From AP-15 sp963775875 (GTDB taxonomy: Bacteria > Pseudomonadota > Alphaproteobacteria > ATCC43930 > CGMCC-115725): a stretch of DNA of 64,000 nt. Numbering within the stretch: position 1 is the stretch's first letter; each line of letters starts with the position of its first letter. The translations under genes were made by a program, and so were the position numbers. The stretch is taken from positions 1 to 64,000 of the forward strand of contig CAVZKP010000028.1 of assembly GCA_963775875.1 (NCBI GenBank), in the 5' to 3' direction. Positions 10,358 to 22,859 of the stretch are shown one piece after another. The notes under the pieces are model-generated. The model had not been told where the DNA came from, ran no database searches, and saw only the letters and a program-made list of their open reading frames with translations.

Positions 10358-10774
10358 ATGCGTCCGTCGCTTCCGCCAGATTATCGTCCGTCCGACGATG
10401 AAGAGTTTATGAGCCCGCTGCAGGTCGAATATTTCCGGCAGAAGCTGTTGCTGTGGCGTGCCGCGCTGTTGGCCGAGTCTTCGGACACCTTGCAGCACCT
10501 GAAGGAGGAGAGCCTGCTCAAGCCCGATCTGACCGACCGCGCCACGCTCGAGGCCGACCGCGCGATCGAGCTGCGCACCCGGGCGCGCGAGCGCAAGCTG
10601 ATCTCGAAGATCGATGCCGCACTCGACCGTATCGATGGCGGCACCTACGGCTATTGCGAGGAAACCGAAGAGCCGATCGGCATCCGCCGTCTCGAAGCCC
10701 GGCCGATCGCCACCCTCAGCATCGAGGCGCAGGAGCGTCACGAGCGCATGGAACGAACCCACCGCGACGACTGA
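10358..10774 (+). CDS. dksA: RNA polymerase-binding transcription factor DksA
   Basis: DksA enters the secondary channel of RNA polymerase and works with ppGpp in the stringent response. The 138-residue product has the coiled-coil half (about residues 20-100) and the family C-terminus GIRRLEARPIATLSIEAQERHE. The zinc finger is degenerate: YCEETEEP keeps one cysteine, and the later CxxC pair is replaced by IEAQ. That form is common in alphaproteobacteria and works without zinc. A strong promoter and GGAGG precede the start. It lies between sciP and cckA. Confidence 0.93.
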   Translation: MRPSLPPDYRPSDDEEFMSPLQVEYFRQKLLLWRAALLAESSDTLQHLKEESLLKPDLTDRATLEADRAIELRTRARERKLISKIDAALDRIDGGTYGYCEETEEPIGIRRLEARPIATLSIEAQERHERMERTHRDD

Positions 10775-10919
10775 CAGCCCGAACCGGCAAGCTGCCGCGC
10801 TCCGGCGGCCCGGCGAGCCACAGCAGAGGCTCGCTCGCTGGCGGCGCGAACGCAATGGTGGCGTGATCGCTTATCTGTGGTAGTGTCGGGCGGTTCAGAA
10901 ACCGCTACGGACGCGAAAC

Positions 10920-12921
10920 ATGGCGGTCGAAGCAGGAACTGCGCATGGCGGGCAGTCGTCCGACAGAGCCGTGCGGTCTCGCGGCCCGCGCGGATCCGCC
11001 GGGTTTCGGGCGTGGCGCCCCTGGTCCGCGCCGGCAGCTTTGGCGCTCCTCGCCGCGGCGGTGCTGGCCATGCTGTGCGTCGGACCGTCCGCCCTCGGGT
11101 CTCCCGCCTGGTTTGCGGCGCTGGCGCCGATCGGTCTTGCCGCGCTCGCCGCCGCCGCCTTTGCCGCGCTCAGGGCAGGCGCCGCACTTTCCGCCCGGCT
11201 GGATCGTTTCGGCGGCGCGCTCGATACCGCTGCCGAAATACCGGCCGTCGGCGGCCCGGCCCGGACCGGGGCCGCCAGCAGAGGGCGCGCCGCAATCCGC
11301 GCCGGCCGCAATCCGCGAACCCTTTCAACGGCTGTTTGCCAAGGCCCCGGTCGGCATCGCCGTGGTCGACCGGTTTGGCAGGTTCGTCGAGGCGAACCGC
11401 GCCGCCGGCGAACTCCTGGGCGTCTCGCCGCCGGCATTGCTCGGAGCCGAGCTGATCGGTTTTCTAAGCGAGGGCGAGCGCGTCGGAATTGCCGCCAGGC
11501 TCGCTGCGGCGGCGGACGGGCAGGTCGATCGCGAACCGATCGAAATCCGCCTTGATCGCCCGCGAGAGCGAACCGTCGTCCTCATGCTCAGCCGGTTCGA
11601 CCAGGAAGAGAATGACACGCCTGATTCGGGAATCATCGCCCGCGGCGCCGCTGTCCATAGCGCTGCCGCGATAGAGACGCGCGGCGACGACTCCGATGGC
11701 GGCCTGATGCTCTATCTGATCGACGTCACCGAGCAGAAAAAGCTCGAAGCCCAGTTTGTGCAGTCGCAGAAAATGCTGGCAGTCGGCCAGCTCGCCGGCG
11801 GGGTGGCGCATGATTTCAACAACCTTTTGACCGCGATGATCGGGTTTTGCGATTTGCTGCTGTTGCGCTCGCGGCCCGGCGACCCGGCCTTTGCCGACAT
11901 CATGCAGATCAAGCAGAACGCCAACCGCGCGGCCAATCTGGTGCGCCAGCTTTTGGCGTTCTCGCGGCAGCAGACACTGCAGCCGCGAGTGCTCGACATC
12001 ACCGACGTGCTGGTCGAACTCGCCCATCTGCTGCGCCGGCTGATCGGCGAAAACATCGCGCTCGAATTCGTGCACGGCCGCGACCTCGGCCTGGCCAAGG
12101 TCGACCAGGGCCAACTCGAGCAGGTCGTCATCAATCTCGCGGTCAATGCCCGCGACGCGATGCCGGAAGGCGGCCGGCTGACGATCCGCACCGCTAATGT
12201 TCATCAGGCCGCCGCGTTGCGCCGCGGGCACGAAGTCATGCCGGCCGGCGACTACGTGTCGATCGTAGTGGTCGACACCGGGGTCGGGATCTCCGCCGAC
12301 AATCTCCAACGCATTTTCGAGCCGTTTTTCTCGACCAAGGAACTGGGGTCGGGAACCGGCCTCGGGCTGTCGACGGTTTACGGCATCGTCAAGCAGACCG
12401 GCGGCTTTGTCTTTGCCGACAGCACTCCTGGCCAGGGATCCGTATTCGAAATCTATCTGCCGCGCCATCACGCCGGCGAAACCGTGATCCCAGGCCGCGC
12501 CGAACCCGCCGAGCCCAAGGATCTGACCGGCTCCGGCACCGTGATGCTGGTCGAGGATGACGACGCGGTGCGGATGTTCGCGGCGCGGGCATTGCGTAAC
12601 AAAGGCTACCGGGTGATCGAGGCAAAAAGCGGCGAGACTGCGCTCGACCTGATCCGGGACGCGGCCGACAAAATCAATCTGTTGATCACCGACGTGGTGA
12701 TGCCGCAGATGGATGGGCCGGCGCTGATCCGGCAAGTGCGCCAGATCGATCCCGACATCAAGGTCATCTTCATCTCGGGCTACACCGAGGAGGCTTTCCG
12801 CCAACGGCTCGACAGCGACCGGGAGATCCATTTTCTGGCCAAGCCGTTCAGCTTGAAGCAGCTCGCCATTAAGGTTAAAGACGTCGTCGGCGCGAACGCG
12901 ACGGAGCATTCGAGTTTATGA
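10920..12921 (+). CDS. cckA: Cell-cycle hybrid histidine kinase CckA, one frameshift
   Basis: Master kinase of the alphaproteobacterial CtrA pathway, feeding phosphate through ChpT to CtrA and CpdR. Residues about 35-80 hold two membrane helices (ALALLAAAVLAMLCV and a second rich in Ala/Leu). A PAS domain follows (FQRLFAKAPVGIAVVDRFGR), then the H-box VAHDFNNLL, a HATPase domain (N-box VINLAVNARDAM; GSGTGLGLSTVYG) and a C-terminal receiver with the phospho-Asp in LLITDVVMPQMDG. The ATG at 10920 leads into the membrane part. One surplus base near 11275 moves the remainder to another frame, and the total is 3n+1 bases. Two regulators of the same network thus sit close together. Confidence 0.9.
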
Positions 12922-12931
12922 TTGCATAACG

Positions 12932-12946
12932 GAACAAACGGAGTAC
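12932..12946. promoter_or_regulatory. Candidate LexA (SOS) box before recA
   Basis: GAAC-AAACGGA-GTAC differs at one base from the alphaproteobacterial LexA consensus GAAC-N7-GAAC. It lies 63 bases before the recA start and 10 bases after the cckA stop. Confidence 0.55.
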
Positions 12947-13008
12947 ATTCGGGGCTCCGGGTCGCATTGAACCGCGTCGCCGGCTGTGAAATAACGGAGG
13001 GCCTCGAC

Positions 13009-14079
13009 ATGCAGGCGGCATTGCGCCTTTTGGACAAGGAAGCGATGGACAAGCAGCGGGCTTTGGATGCGGCGCTCGGGCAGATCGAGCGGGCCTTTGG
13101 TAAGGGCTCGATCATGAAGCTTGGCTCTCATGAGACCGCCGGCGATGTCGAGGTGATATCGACCGGCTCGCTCGGGCTCGACATCGCCCTCGGCATCGGC
13201 GGGTTGCCGCGCGGCCGCGTCGTCGAAATTTACGGGCCGGAATCCTCGGGTAAGACCACCCTGGCCTTGCACGTTATCGCCGAAGCGCAGCGCGCCGGCG
13301 GCACCTGCGCCTTTATCGACGCCGAGCACGCGCTCGATCCGGCCTATGCCCGCAAGCTCGGGGTCAATATCGACGATCTGCTGATATCACAGCCCGATGC
13401 CGGCGAGCAGGCGCTCGAAATCACCGACACCTTGGTCCGCTCCGGGGCGATCGACGTGCTGGTCATCGATTCGGTCGCGGCCCTGGTGCCGCGCGCCGAA
13501 CTCGAAGGCGAGATGGGCGACAGCCATATGGGTCTGCACGCCCGGCTGATGAGCCAGGCCTTGCGCAAACTTACCGGGTCGATCTCGCGGTCGCGGGCGA
13601 CGGTCATCTTCATCAATCAGATCCGTCACAAGATCGGGGTCATGTTCGGCAATCCCGAAACCACGACCGGCGGTAACGCGCTCAAATTCTACGCCTCGGT
13701 CCGGCTCGATATCCGCCGCATCGGTGCGATCAAGGAGCGCGATCAGGTGATTGGCAATCAGACCCGGGTCAAGGTGGTCAAGAACAAGATGGCGCCGCCG
13801 TTCAAGGTCATCGATTTCGACATCATGTACGGCGAAGGCGTGTCGAAGCGCGGCGAACTGATCGACCTTGGGGTCCAGGCGGGGGTCGTCGAGAAATCGG
13901 GCTCGTGGTTCTCCTACGAGGGCCAGCGCGTCGGCCAAGGCCGCGAAAACGCCAAGGCCTATCTGCGCGACCATGCCGATGTCGGCGAGGCGATCGAGCG
14001 CGCGATTCGCGCCAATGCCGGTCTCGTCGCCGAAGCAATGATGGCGGTGCCGGGGGAAGCGGCGGCGGCCGACGAGTAG
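13009..14079 (+). CDS. recA: Recombinase RecA
   Basis: DNA strand-exchange protein and coprotease for LexA self-cleavage. The 356-residue product has Walker A GPESSGKTT, the LexA-interacting core, loop L1/L2 motifs (MGDSHMGLHARLMSQALRK, FINQIRHKIGVMFGNPETTTGG) and an acidic C-terminus (AAAADE). I chose ATG 13009 because GGAGG ends eight bases before it; upstream in-frame codons lie over the LexA box. The gene stands 87 bases after cckA. A near-consensus LexA operator lies in that gap, so SOS induction is likely. Confidence 0.97.
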   Translation: MQAALRLLDKEAMDKQRALDAALGQIERAFGKGSIMKLGSHETAGDVEVISTGSLGLDIALGIGGLPRGRVVEIYGPESSGKTTLALHVIAEAQRAGGTCAFIDAEHALDPAYARKLGVNIDDLLISQPDAGEQALEITDTLVRSGAIDVLVIDSVAALVPRAELEGEMGDSHMGLHARLMSQALRKLTGSISRSRATVIFINQIRHKIGVMFGNPETTTGGNALKFYASVRLDIRRIGAIKERDQVIGNQTRVKVVKNKMAPPFKVIDFDIMYGEGVSKRGELIDLGVQAGVVEKSGSWFSYEGQRVGQGRENAKAYLRDHADVGEAIERAIRANAGLVAEAMMAVPGEAAAADE

Positions 14080-14121
14080 GGCCGATCCGCGGGCGCCCTG
14101 GCGGAGTTGGAGAGGAGCGAG

Positions 14122-15219
14122 ATGCGCGCTGCGGTTCTGACCGAGGTCAACACGCCCTTGCAGATCCTCGATCTCGACCAGGAGCCGCCCCGTACCGGGG
14201 AAGTGCGGGTCAAGGTCAAGGCTGCCGGCGTGTGCATGAGCGACTGGCACATCATCAATGGCGATTGGCCGTTGCCCTTGCCGATGGTGCTGGGCCACGA
14301 GGCGGCCGGCATCGTCGCCGAGTGCGGCCCCGGCGTCGTCGGGCTGATGCCCGGCGACCATGTGATCTTCTCGTTCCGGCCGCATTGCGGGCATTGCCGC
14401 TATTGCTCGTCGGGGCAGACGGTACTGTGCATCGGCCACAACAATTCGCCGCGCTGGCTGATGCATGACGGCACGGCGCGGGTCCGCCTCAACGGCGAGC
14501 CGGTCAACCAGATGGCGCGGATCGGCACCTTCTCCGAGGAGGTCGTGTGTCCCGCCGAGCAGGTGGTCAAGATCCGGCCCGACCTGCCGTTCACCCACGC
14601 CGCGATCATCGGCTGCAGCGTCGCCACCGGGATTGGCGCGGTCATCCGCCACGCCCGAGTCCCGGCCGGATCGAGCGTGCTGATCATCGGCTGCGGCGGC
14701 GTCGGGCTCAACATCGTGCAGGGCGCCCGGCTGGCTGGCGCCAACCCGATCATCGCCTGCGACCTGCGCGACAACAAGCTCGACTACGCCCGAGCCTTCG
14801 GCGCGACGCACACGATCAATGCCGGTTCGGACGATGTCGTCAGGCAGGTGCGCGAATTGACCGGCGGGCTCGGGGTCGACACCGCGTTCGATGCGATTGG
14901 CGGCGAGGCGACCGCATTGCAGGCGGTTGACGCCATTGCGCCGGGCGGGCATGCGGTGCTGGTCGGCATCCCGGCCTTTTCGACGCGGGCGCCGATCAGC
15001 CCGGCGCAGATGGTCTATGGCGAGAAGATAATCAGCGGCACCTATTACGGTTCGGTGCGGCCGAATATCGATTTTCCGATGCTGGCCGATCTCGATCTCG
15101 AGAAAAGGATCGACCTCGACCGCCTGATCAGCCGGACCTACCGCTTCGACGAGATCAATGAGGGCTTTCGGCTGATGCTGGACGGGGCGGTGGCTCGCGG
15201 GATCATCGTGTTCGATTGA
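14122..15219 (+). CDS. Zinc-dependent alcohol dehydrogenase family protein
   Basis: A 365-residue medium-chain dehydrogenase. The catalytic zinc ligands are in GVCMSDWH and GHEAAG (GHE). The structural zinc lobe is CGHCRYCSSGQTVLC with four cysteines. The Rossmann motif is GCGGVGLNIVQGA, followed by ACDLRDNKLDYA, whose Asp suggests NAD preference. It resembles the class-III/formaldehyde dehydrogenase-like subgroup, but the substrate is not readable. ATG 14122 has GAGAGGAG at the right distance. It may read through from recA, since the gap is only 42 bases. Confidence 0.9.
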   Translation: MRAAVLTEVNTPLQILDLDQEPPRTGEVRVKVKAAGVCMSDWHIINGDWPLPLPMVLGHEAAGIVAECGPGVVGLMPGDHVIFSFRPHCGHCRYCSSGQTVLCIGHNNSPRWLMHDGTARVRLNGEPVNQMARIGTFSEEVVCPAEQVVKIRPDLPFTHAAIIGCSVATGIGAVIRHARVPAGSSVLIIGCGGVGLNIVQGARLAGANPIIACDLRDNKLDYARAFGATHTINAGSDDVVRQVRELTGGLGVDTAFDAIGGEATALQAVDAIAPGGHAVLVGIPAFSTRAPISPAQMVYGEKIISGTYYGSVRPNIDFPMLADLDLEKRIDLDRLISRTYRFDEINEGFRLMLDGAVARGIIVFD

Positions 15220-15298
15220 GCGGCCGGCACGGGATTTCGCTCGTCGAGCGGCTGGACATCGAGCCGCCACTTCCCTTATAAGCGCCGCTCGCCGGAGC

Positions 15299-15374
<76 letters not shown>

Positions 15375-15399
15375 CCTTCGCCATTCCGCTCCCGACCGC

Positions 15400-16953
15400 T
15401 CAGTGGTTGATCCACTCCTTTTCGAAGCGGGCATGACACTCGCGTTCGCCCGGCATCTTCAGCCAGCCGGCGAGCAGCCGCGGCGTCGCCAGCAGCAGGC
15501 GGTCGCGCAGATGGGTCGAGTTTTGCCCGTACTCCTCGAAGGTCGAAACCGTGATCTTCTGGTTGTGCGGGTCGTCCTGAAAGCGGCAGGCGCAGAGTGC
15601 CACGGTTTCCTGGTAGGCGCGGCGGTCGGCCCCCGATTGCAGATAGGCATTGGCGATCGCGGTGGCGCGCGGGTAGTCCAATGCCATGATCGCGCCGTCG
15701 AGATCGGCCAGCAATGCCTGCGGCGCGCGGCCCGCTGCATCGAAGCCGGCGCATTCCTTTTCGATGACCGAGCTGTACAGCTTGTTCTCGTGCGCCACGT
15801 CGTTGATGAAGCTGGCCATCAGATAGAGGATGCGCGGCGAATACGGGTTGTCCCGCGTCCGCATCCAATTATTGGCGACATTGCAGTAATCGAACGGGTG
15901 CTGGCCGTTGGTGAACTGGCGCGGCACCGTGGTGCGCAGGATCAGCTCGGCGGCGCCGATCTGAATGGTATCGCCGAGGCTCCTCATCGACTTGCCGTTC
16001 TTCAGATGCGTGGTCAGCGTGTTCCAGACCGCGTCCGAATCCGCGGTCATCAGCTGCTCGACCATCGCCTCGACCTCGGCCGCCGCGAGCGGCGCCTTAT
16101 TCGTGCGCACGAGGCTCTTGCCGGCGTCTTCGGGAAATTCGGCGGCAATCCGCACGCAGACCGAATCGTACAGCGAGTAGTAGAGCGGCCCGACCGCCAT
16201 ATCCGGCACGCCCATGTAATAGACGCCGTGGGCCTGCTCCCAGCCGATAAAATCGGCGAGATCGGTGATCGCGCGGGCGCGGATCGCCTTGTGGCCGGTG
16301 TTACGCGCCTTGCGGCCGACCACCGTGTCCTGCAGGTCGATCAGGCCGAGAAACTCGATCTGGTCGCGCAGCGCCGGGCGCAGCTGCTCGTCTTCGGCCA
16401 TACCGAGAAACAGGCCGTAGGACCGCCGCGAATCGCCGCTGACCGTGGCGATCATATGCGAATGCAGCCGCTCCTCGACGGTCCCCGCCTCATGGATCGG
16501 CTCGTGGTCCTGCTGCCATACGACCGGGCCATAGCTCGGCGGCGGCACGTTCATGCCCTTCATCGTCGCATAGCGACCGGGGTATTTGCCGGCCAGCTGG
16601 TTCCAGATATCGAGCCCGGCCGGGATGTACCACACGCTCTGCAATAGCGGCAGCAGCCGATATTTTTCCGGAAGATAGGGCATCAGATAGGCAGATGCGC
16701 GCAGCCCGAGGATCGTGTGGTCGTTGTTGATCAGCGAGATCTGGCCATCTTTGACATTGATGTGGCTCGGCACCTGGACAAAAGGCGCCTCCGCCGCGGT
16801 CACCACGGCAAGCGCGTCGCCGATTGGCCGCCCCTCCCGCGCCACCATGCGAAAGAACAGATCAGCGGTGCGCGGCTGATCGCGCTCGAGGATCGCATCG
16901 GTCAGCATGCCAAAGGATTTGTCCTTACTGATCTCGTCTCGGCTCCGTAACAT
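15400..16953 (-). CDS. Conserved-looking protein of unknown function, 517 residues
   Basis: I do not recognise this protein. The start is ATG 16953 (MLRSRDEISKDKSFG), preceded by ACGGAG. It has no signal peptide or membrane helix and no repeated motif. The sequence looks globular and largely helical, with histidines spread through it (NNDHTILG, QQDHEPIHEAG, EERLHSHMIA, TNGQHPFDYCN, INDVAHENK). These could bind a metal, as in diiron or haem oxygenase-like helical proteins, but I see no known metal motif. Codon use and GC fit the genome and there is no frame break, so it is probably an expressed cytoplasmic protein. It is transcribed away from the selenium genes, with a shared promoter region at 16954-17110. 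Confidence 0.75.
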   Translation of the reverse strand: MLRSRDEISKDKSFGMLTDAILERDQPRTADLFFRMVAREGRPIGDALAVVTAAEAPFVQVPSHINVKDGQISLINNDHTILGLRASAYLMPYLPEKYRLLPLLQSVWYIPAGLDIWNQLAGKYPGRYATMKGMNVPPPSYGPVVWQQDHEPIHEAGTVEERLHSHMIATVSGDSRRSYGLFLGMAEDEQLRPALRDQIEFLGLIDLQDTVVGRKARNTGHKAIRARAITDLADFIGWEQAHGVYYMGVPDMAVGPLYYSLYDSVCVRIAAEFPEDAGKSLVRTNKAPLAAAEVEAMVEQLMTADSDAVWNTLTTHLKNGKSMRSLGDTIQIGAAELILRTTVPRQFTNGQHPFDYCNVANNWMRTRDNPYSPRILYLMASFINDVAHENKLYSSVIEKECAGFDAAGRAPQALLADLDGAIMALDYPRATAIANAYLQSGADRRAYQETVALCACRFQDDPHNQKITVSTFEEYGQNSTHLRDRLLLATPRLLAGWLKMPGERECHARFEKEWINH

Positions 16954-17110
16954 CACTGCGCTCCGTTTGTTCGCGGCCGGAGTTCTGCGTTTTGCGGCCG
17001 ACGATTGCGCCCGCCAGCCGCCCGGCATCGCCAAGGTAGCGCCGCGGTAGGCGCCGCGTAAAGCGAACTATCCCGCTTACCGCTCGTCTTCGGATAGGTG
17101 CTCCGGCATA

Positions 17111-19342
<2,232 letters not shown>

Positions 19343-19343
<1 letters not shown>

Positions 19344-20747
19344 TGACCGCCGCCGATCGCCATGGCCGCTCCGCCTTGCCGGCGGTGGACCGCATCCTGC
19401 GCTCCGAGGGCGGCGCCGCGCTGATCGCGCGATATGGGCGCACCCTGGCGCTCGATGCCGTCCGGGCGGCGCTGGCCGAGCGGCGGACGACCGGCGCAGC
19501 TGCTTCGGTGGCAGCGATCGTCGAACAGAGCGCGCGGGCGCTCGCGCGGCTTACCGCGCCCGTCGCAGCGCCGCGTCTTCAACCTGACCGGCACCGTGCT
19601 CCACACCAATCTCGGCCGCGCACCTCTGCCCGAGGCGGCGATCGCCGCGGCGGCGGCGGCGATGCGCGATCCCACGACGCTCGAATACGACATCGAGACC
19701 GGCCGTCGCGGCGAGCGCGACGACCATGTTTCGGGCTGGCTGAAACGGCTGACCGGGGCCGAGGCCGCGCTCGCCGTCAACAACAACGCCGGGGCGTTGG
19801 TGCTGGCGTTGAACGCGCTGGCCGACGGGCGAGAGACGATCGTCTCGCGCGGCGAGCTGATCGAGATCGGCGGCTCGTTCCGCCTGCCCGACATCATGGC
19901 GCGTGCCGGCACGCGGTTGCGCGAGGTCGGCACCACCAACCGCACCCATCTCGCCGATTACGCCGCGGCGATCGGGCCGCAGACCGGACTGATCCTCAAG
20001 GTGCATACCAGCAATTACGCGATCCAGAGGCTTTACCGCCGCGGCGCCGGCGGCAAAGCTCGCCGCGCTCGCCCGCCAGCACGCGGTGCCGTTTGTCGAG
20101 GATCTCGGCAGCGGCTCGCTGGTCGATCTCGAAGCCTGGGGTCTGCCGCACGAGCCGACCGTCGCCGAGGCGTTGGCGCAGGGCGCCGATCTCGTCACCT
20201 TCAGCGGCGACAAACTGCTCGGCGGGCCGCAGGCGGGGCTGGTCGTCGGCCGCGCCGATCTGGTCGCCCGGCTCGCCCGGAACCCGCTGAAACGCGCGCT
20301 GCGCCTCGACAAGATCCGCCTCGCCGCACTCGAAGCGGTGTTGCGCCTGTACGCCGACCCGACCGGCTGGCCGCGCGACTGCCGACATTGCGGCTGTTGA
20401 CCCGCCCGAAGCCGCGAGATCGAAGCGCTCGGCCGGCGCTTGCTGCCCGCGCTCCGGGAGGCCCTCGCCGGCATCGCCGACAGTCGAGCCTGATCGAGAC
20501 CCGCAGCCAGATCGGCAGCGGCGCCTTGCCGGTGTCGTTGCTGCCGAGCGCGGCATTGGCCTTGCGCCCGATCGGCGTGAAATCCGGCGCCGCGGTCGAG
20601 AGCCTGGCGCGCGCGCTGCGTGCCCTGCCGATCCCGGTCATCGGCCATATCGAGGCCGGCAACGTCGTGCTCGATTTGCGCTGCCTCGAGGACGAGGCCG
20701 CCTTCCTCGCCCAACTCGGCGAACTGATTATCGCCGCTCCGACATGA
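19343..20747 (+). CDS. selA: L-seryl-tRNA(Sec) selenium transferase, frame-broken
   Basis: PLP enzyme that converts Ser-tRNA(Sec) to Sec-tRNA(Sec) with selenophosphate. The segments in order are LPAVDRILRSEGGAALIARYGR, FNLTGTVLHTNLGRAPLP, TTLEYDIETGRRGERD, VNNNAGALVLALNALA, REVGTTNRTHLADY, VEDLGSGSLVDL, then the PLP-binding lysine in FSGDKLLGGPQAGL, and ETRSQIGSGALP. They lie in three frames. The breaks near 19567, 20026, 20380 and 20434 are each cured by removing one base, and at least one more lies near 20480. The total is 3n+1 bases. ATG 19343 overlaps the selD stop, and the stop overlaps the selB ATG, so the three genes form one operon. Confidence 0.85.
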
Positions 20748-22667
20748 TCCTCGCCACCGCCGGCCATATCGATCACGGCAAGACCGCGCTGGTGCAGGCG
20801 CTGACCGGGGTCGATGCCGACCGCCTGCCCGAGGAGAAAAGGCGCGGGCTGACGATCGATCTCGGCTTTGCCTATGCGACTTTGCCCGACGGCACCGAGC
20901 TCGGCTTTGTCGACGTGCCCGGCCACGAGCGGTTCCTGCCCAACATGCTGGCCGGCGTGCTGTCGATCGACCGGGTGTTGCTGGTCGTCGCCGCCGATGA
21001 CGGGCCACGCCCGCAGACCATCGAGCATCTCGACATTCTCGACCTGATCGGAGTGGCCGAGATCACCGGGGTCGTCACCAAGATCGACCGGGTCGAGCCC
21101 GAGCGGGTCGCGGCGGTGGTCGGCGAAGTCGAGGAATTGCTCGCCGCGGCCGGATACGCCGAGCGCCCGATCTTCCCGGTGTCGAGCCGGACCGGCGATG
21201 GCATCGCCGCGCTGACCCGGCATCTGCAGGAGAACGCTCGCGCCGCCAAGGCCGTCCGCAGCGCCGGACCGCCCGCCGGCTTGTTCCGGATGCCGATCGA
21301 CCGCGCCTTCACCCTTCCCGGGATCGGCCTCGTGGTGACCGGCACGGTGACCGCCGGCGCGGTCGCGATCGGCGATCGGCTGGTGCTCAGCCCCGGCGGC
21401 ATCGCGCTGCGGGTGCGCGGGTTGCACGCGCAGAACCGGACGATCGAGACCGCCGCCGCTGGCGAGCGCTGCGCGGTCAACATCGCCGGGTCGTTTCCCG
21501 ATGGCGCCGAGCCGCGGCGCGGCGACTGGCTCGTGGCGCCGGAACGGCACATGCCGGCCGCGCGGATCGACCTGCGCCTGCGCATCTCGCGTTTTGCCGA
21601 GGCGCCATTGCGCGACGGGCTGCCGGTGCACCTCCATCTCGGCACCGCTGATGTCGTCGGCCGCCTGGCGGTGCTCGGCGCCCGCACCATCGCTCCCGGC
21701 GAGACCGGCTTTGCCCAGATCGATCTCGATCATCGGATCGGCGCGCTGCACGGCGACCGCGCGCTGCTGCGCGACCATGCCGCCCGCCACACCCTGGCTG
21801 GTGGCCGGGTCGTCGACCCGTTCGCGCCACGCCGCGGGCGCCGTCTCGCGGACCGGCTGGCGCTGCTCGAAGCAATGACCCCGGCCGATCCGGCAACCGC
21901 ACTCGCCCGGTTGCTTGCCGCCAAGGGTGCGGTCGACCTCGCTCATTTCGCGCTGGTGCGAAACCTCGCGCCAGTCGAACTGGCGGCGCTTACCGGTGCC
22001 GGGTTTCTGCGCATCGGACCGGATCGCGCGCCGGTGGCGGTGACCCCCGAACGGCTGGCGGCGCTCGGCGAGGCGATCGCCGAAGCACTCGCCGCCTGGC
22101 ATCAGGCACAGCCCGATGCGCTCGGGCCGACGCGCCCGGCTCTGTTCGAAAAATTGCGCGGTGCGGCCCCGGAATCGGCGCTCGACGCGGCGCTCTCGCA
22201 GCTCGCCGATGCCGGCCGGGTGGTGCGCGAGGGCGGCATGTGGCGCCTGCCGGGACATCGGCCGCGCCTGACCAATGCCGATGAAAAACTGTGGGAGCGG
22301 GTCCGTCCGCTGCTCGCCGCCGCCGGACTGCGCCCGCCGCGGGTGCGCGAAATCGCCGCCGCGCTGTCGCTCGAACCCGAGGCGGCCGGGCGCTTTCTGC
22401 ACCCGCGCCGAACGCCTGGGTCGGATCGCCAAGGTCGCCGACAATCGGTTCTTTTTGCCGGAAACCCTGGCGCAGCTGGTCGCGATCGCGCACGAACTGG
22501 CCGCGGCTTCGCCCGAGGGCGCCTTCACCGCGCAGATGTTCAAGGAACGCTCCGGGGTCGGCCGCAATCTGACGATCCACATTCTCGAATATCTCGATAG
22601 AATGGGGACCAGCCGCCGCATCGGCGATGCCCGCATCGTGCTGGACGGCGGCGATCTGTTAGGCTGA
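20744..22667 (+). CDS. selB: Selenocysteine-specific elongation factor SelB, one frameshift
   Basis: A GTPase of about 640 residues that carries Sec-tRNA(Sec) to UGA codons followed by a SECIS hairpin. The G domain has GHIDHGKT, the effector motif RGLTIDLGFA, DVPGHERF and TKID. EF-Tu-like domains 2 and 3 follow, and the last 200 or so residues are the tandem winged helices that bind SECIS RNA (LTIHILEYLDRMGTSRRIGD near the end). One surplus base near 22405 moves the last 85 or so residues to another frame; the length is 3n+1. It starts inside the last codons of selA and ends 17 bases before the tRNA-Sec gene. Confidence 0.93.
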
Positions 22668-22684
22668 CCGGCCGGTCGGGATAG

Positions 22685-22779
22685 GGAAGAGTATCGTCCC
22701 CGGTGGGGCGCGCGGTCTTCAAAACCGTTGGGGGGCGCGAAGGCGTCCCCGGTAGGTTCGACTCCTGCCTCTTCCGCCA
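22685..22779 (+). tRNA. selC: tRNA-Sec (UCA)
   Basis: A 95-base tRNA with the long acceptor stem (GGAAGAG/CTCTTCC), anticodon loop CTTCAAA (anticodon TCA), a large variable arm (TTGGGGGGCGCGAAGGCGTCCCC region), the T arm GGTTCGACTCC and encoded CCA. All are hallmarks of the selenocysteine tRNA. It is unbroken, unlike selD and selA, and closes the selenium operon. Confidence 0.93.
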
Positions 22780-22859
22780 TCGCCTGATTGGCCCGGATTT
22801 CTCGCGGTCTTGATCGTTAGCCGGTTCGCCCTGCCACCTCCCGCTCGGAGCTGTTCGCA

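Noticed and set aside
10094..10855. Minus-strand open frame over dksA
   Set aside because: dksA has promoter, ribosome-binding site and family sequence; the shadow does not.
13387..15270. Minus-strand open frame of 627 codons over recA and the alcohol dehydrogenase
   Set aside because: Both plus-strand genes are firmly identified; the shadow has no family motif.
20201..22780. Minus-strand open frame of 859 codons over selA/selB
   Set aside because: Antisense of selB; composition is that of a mirror frame.
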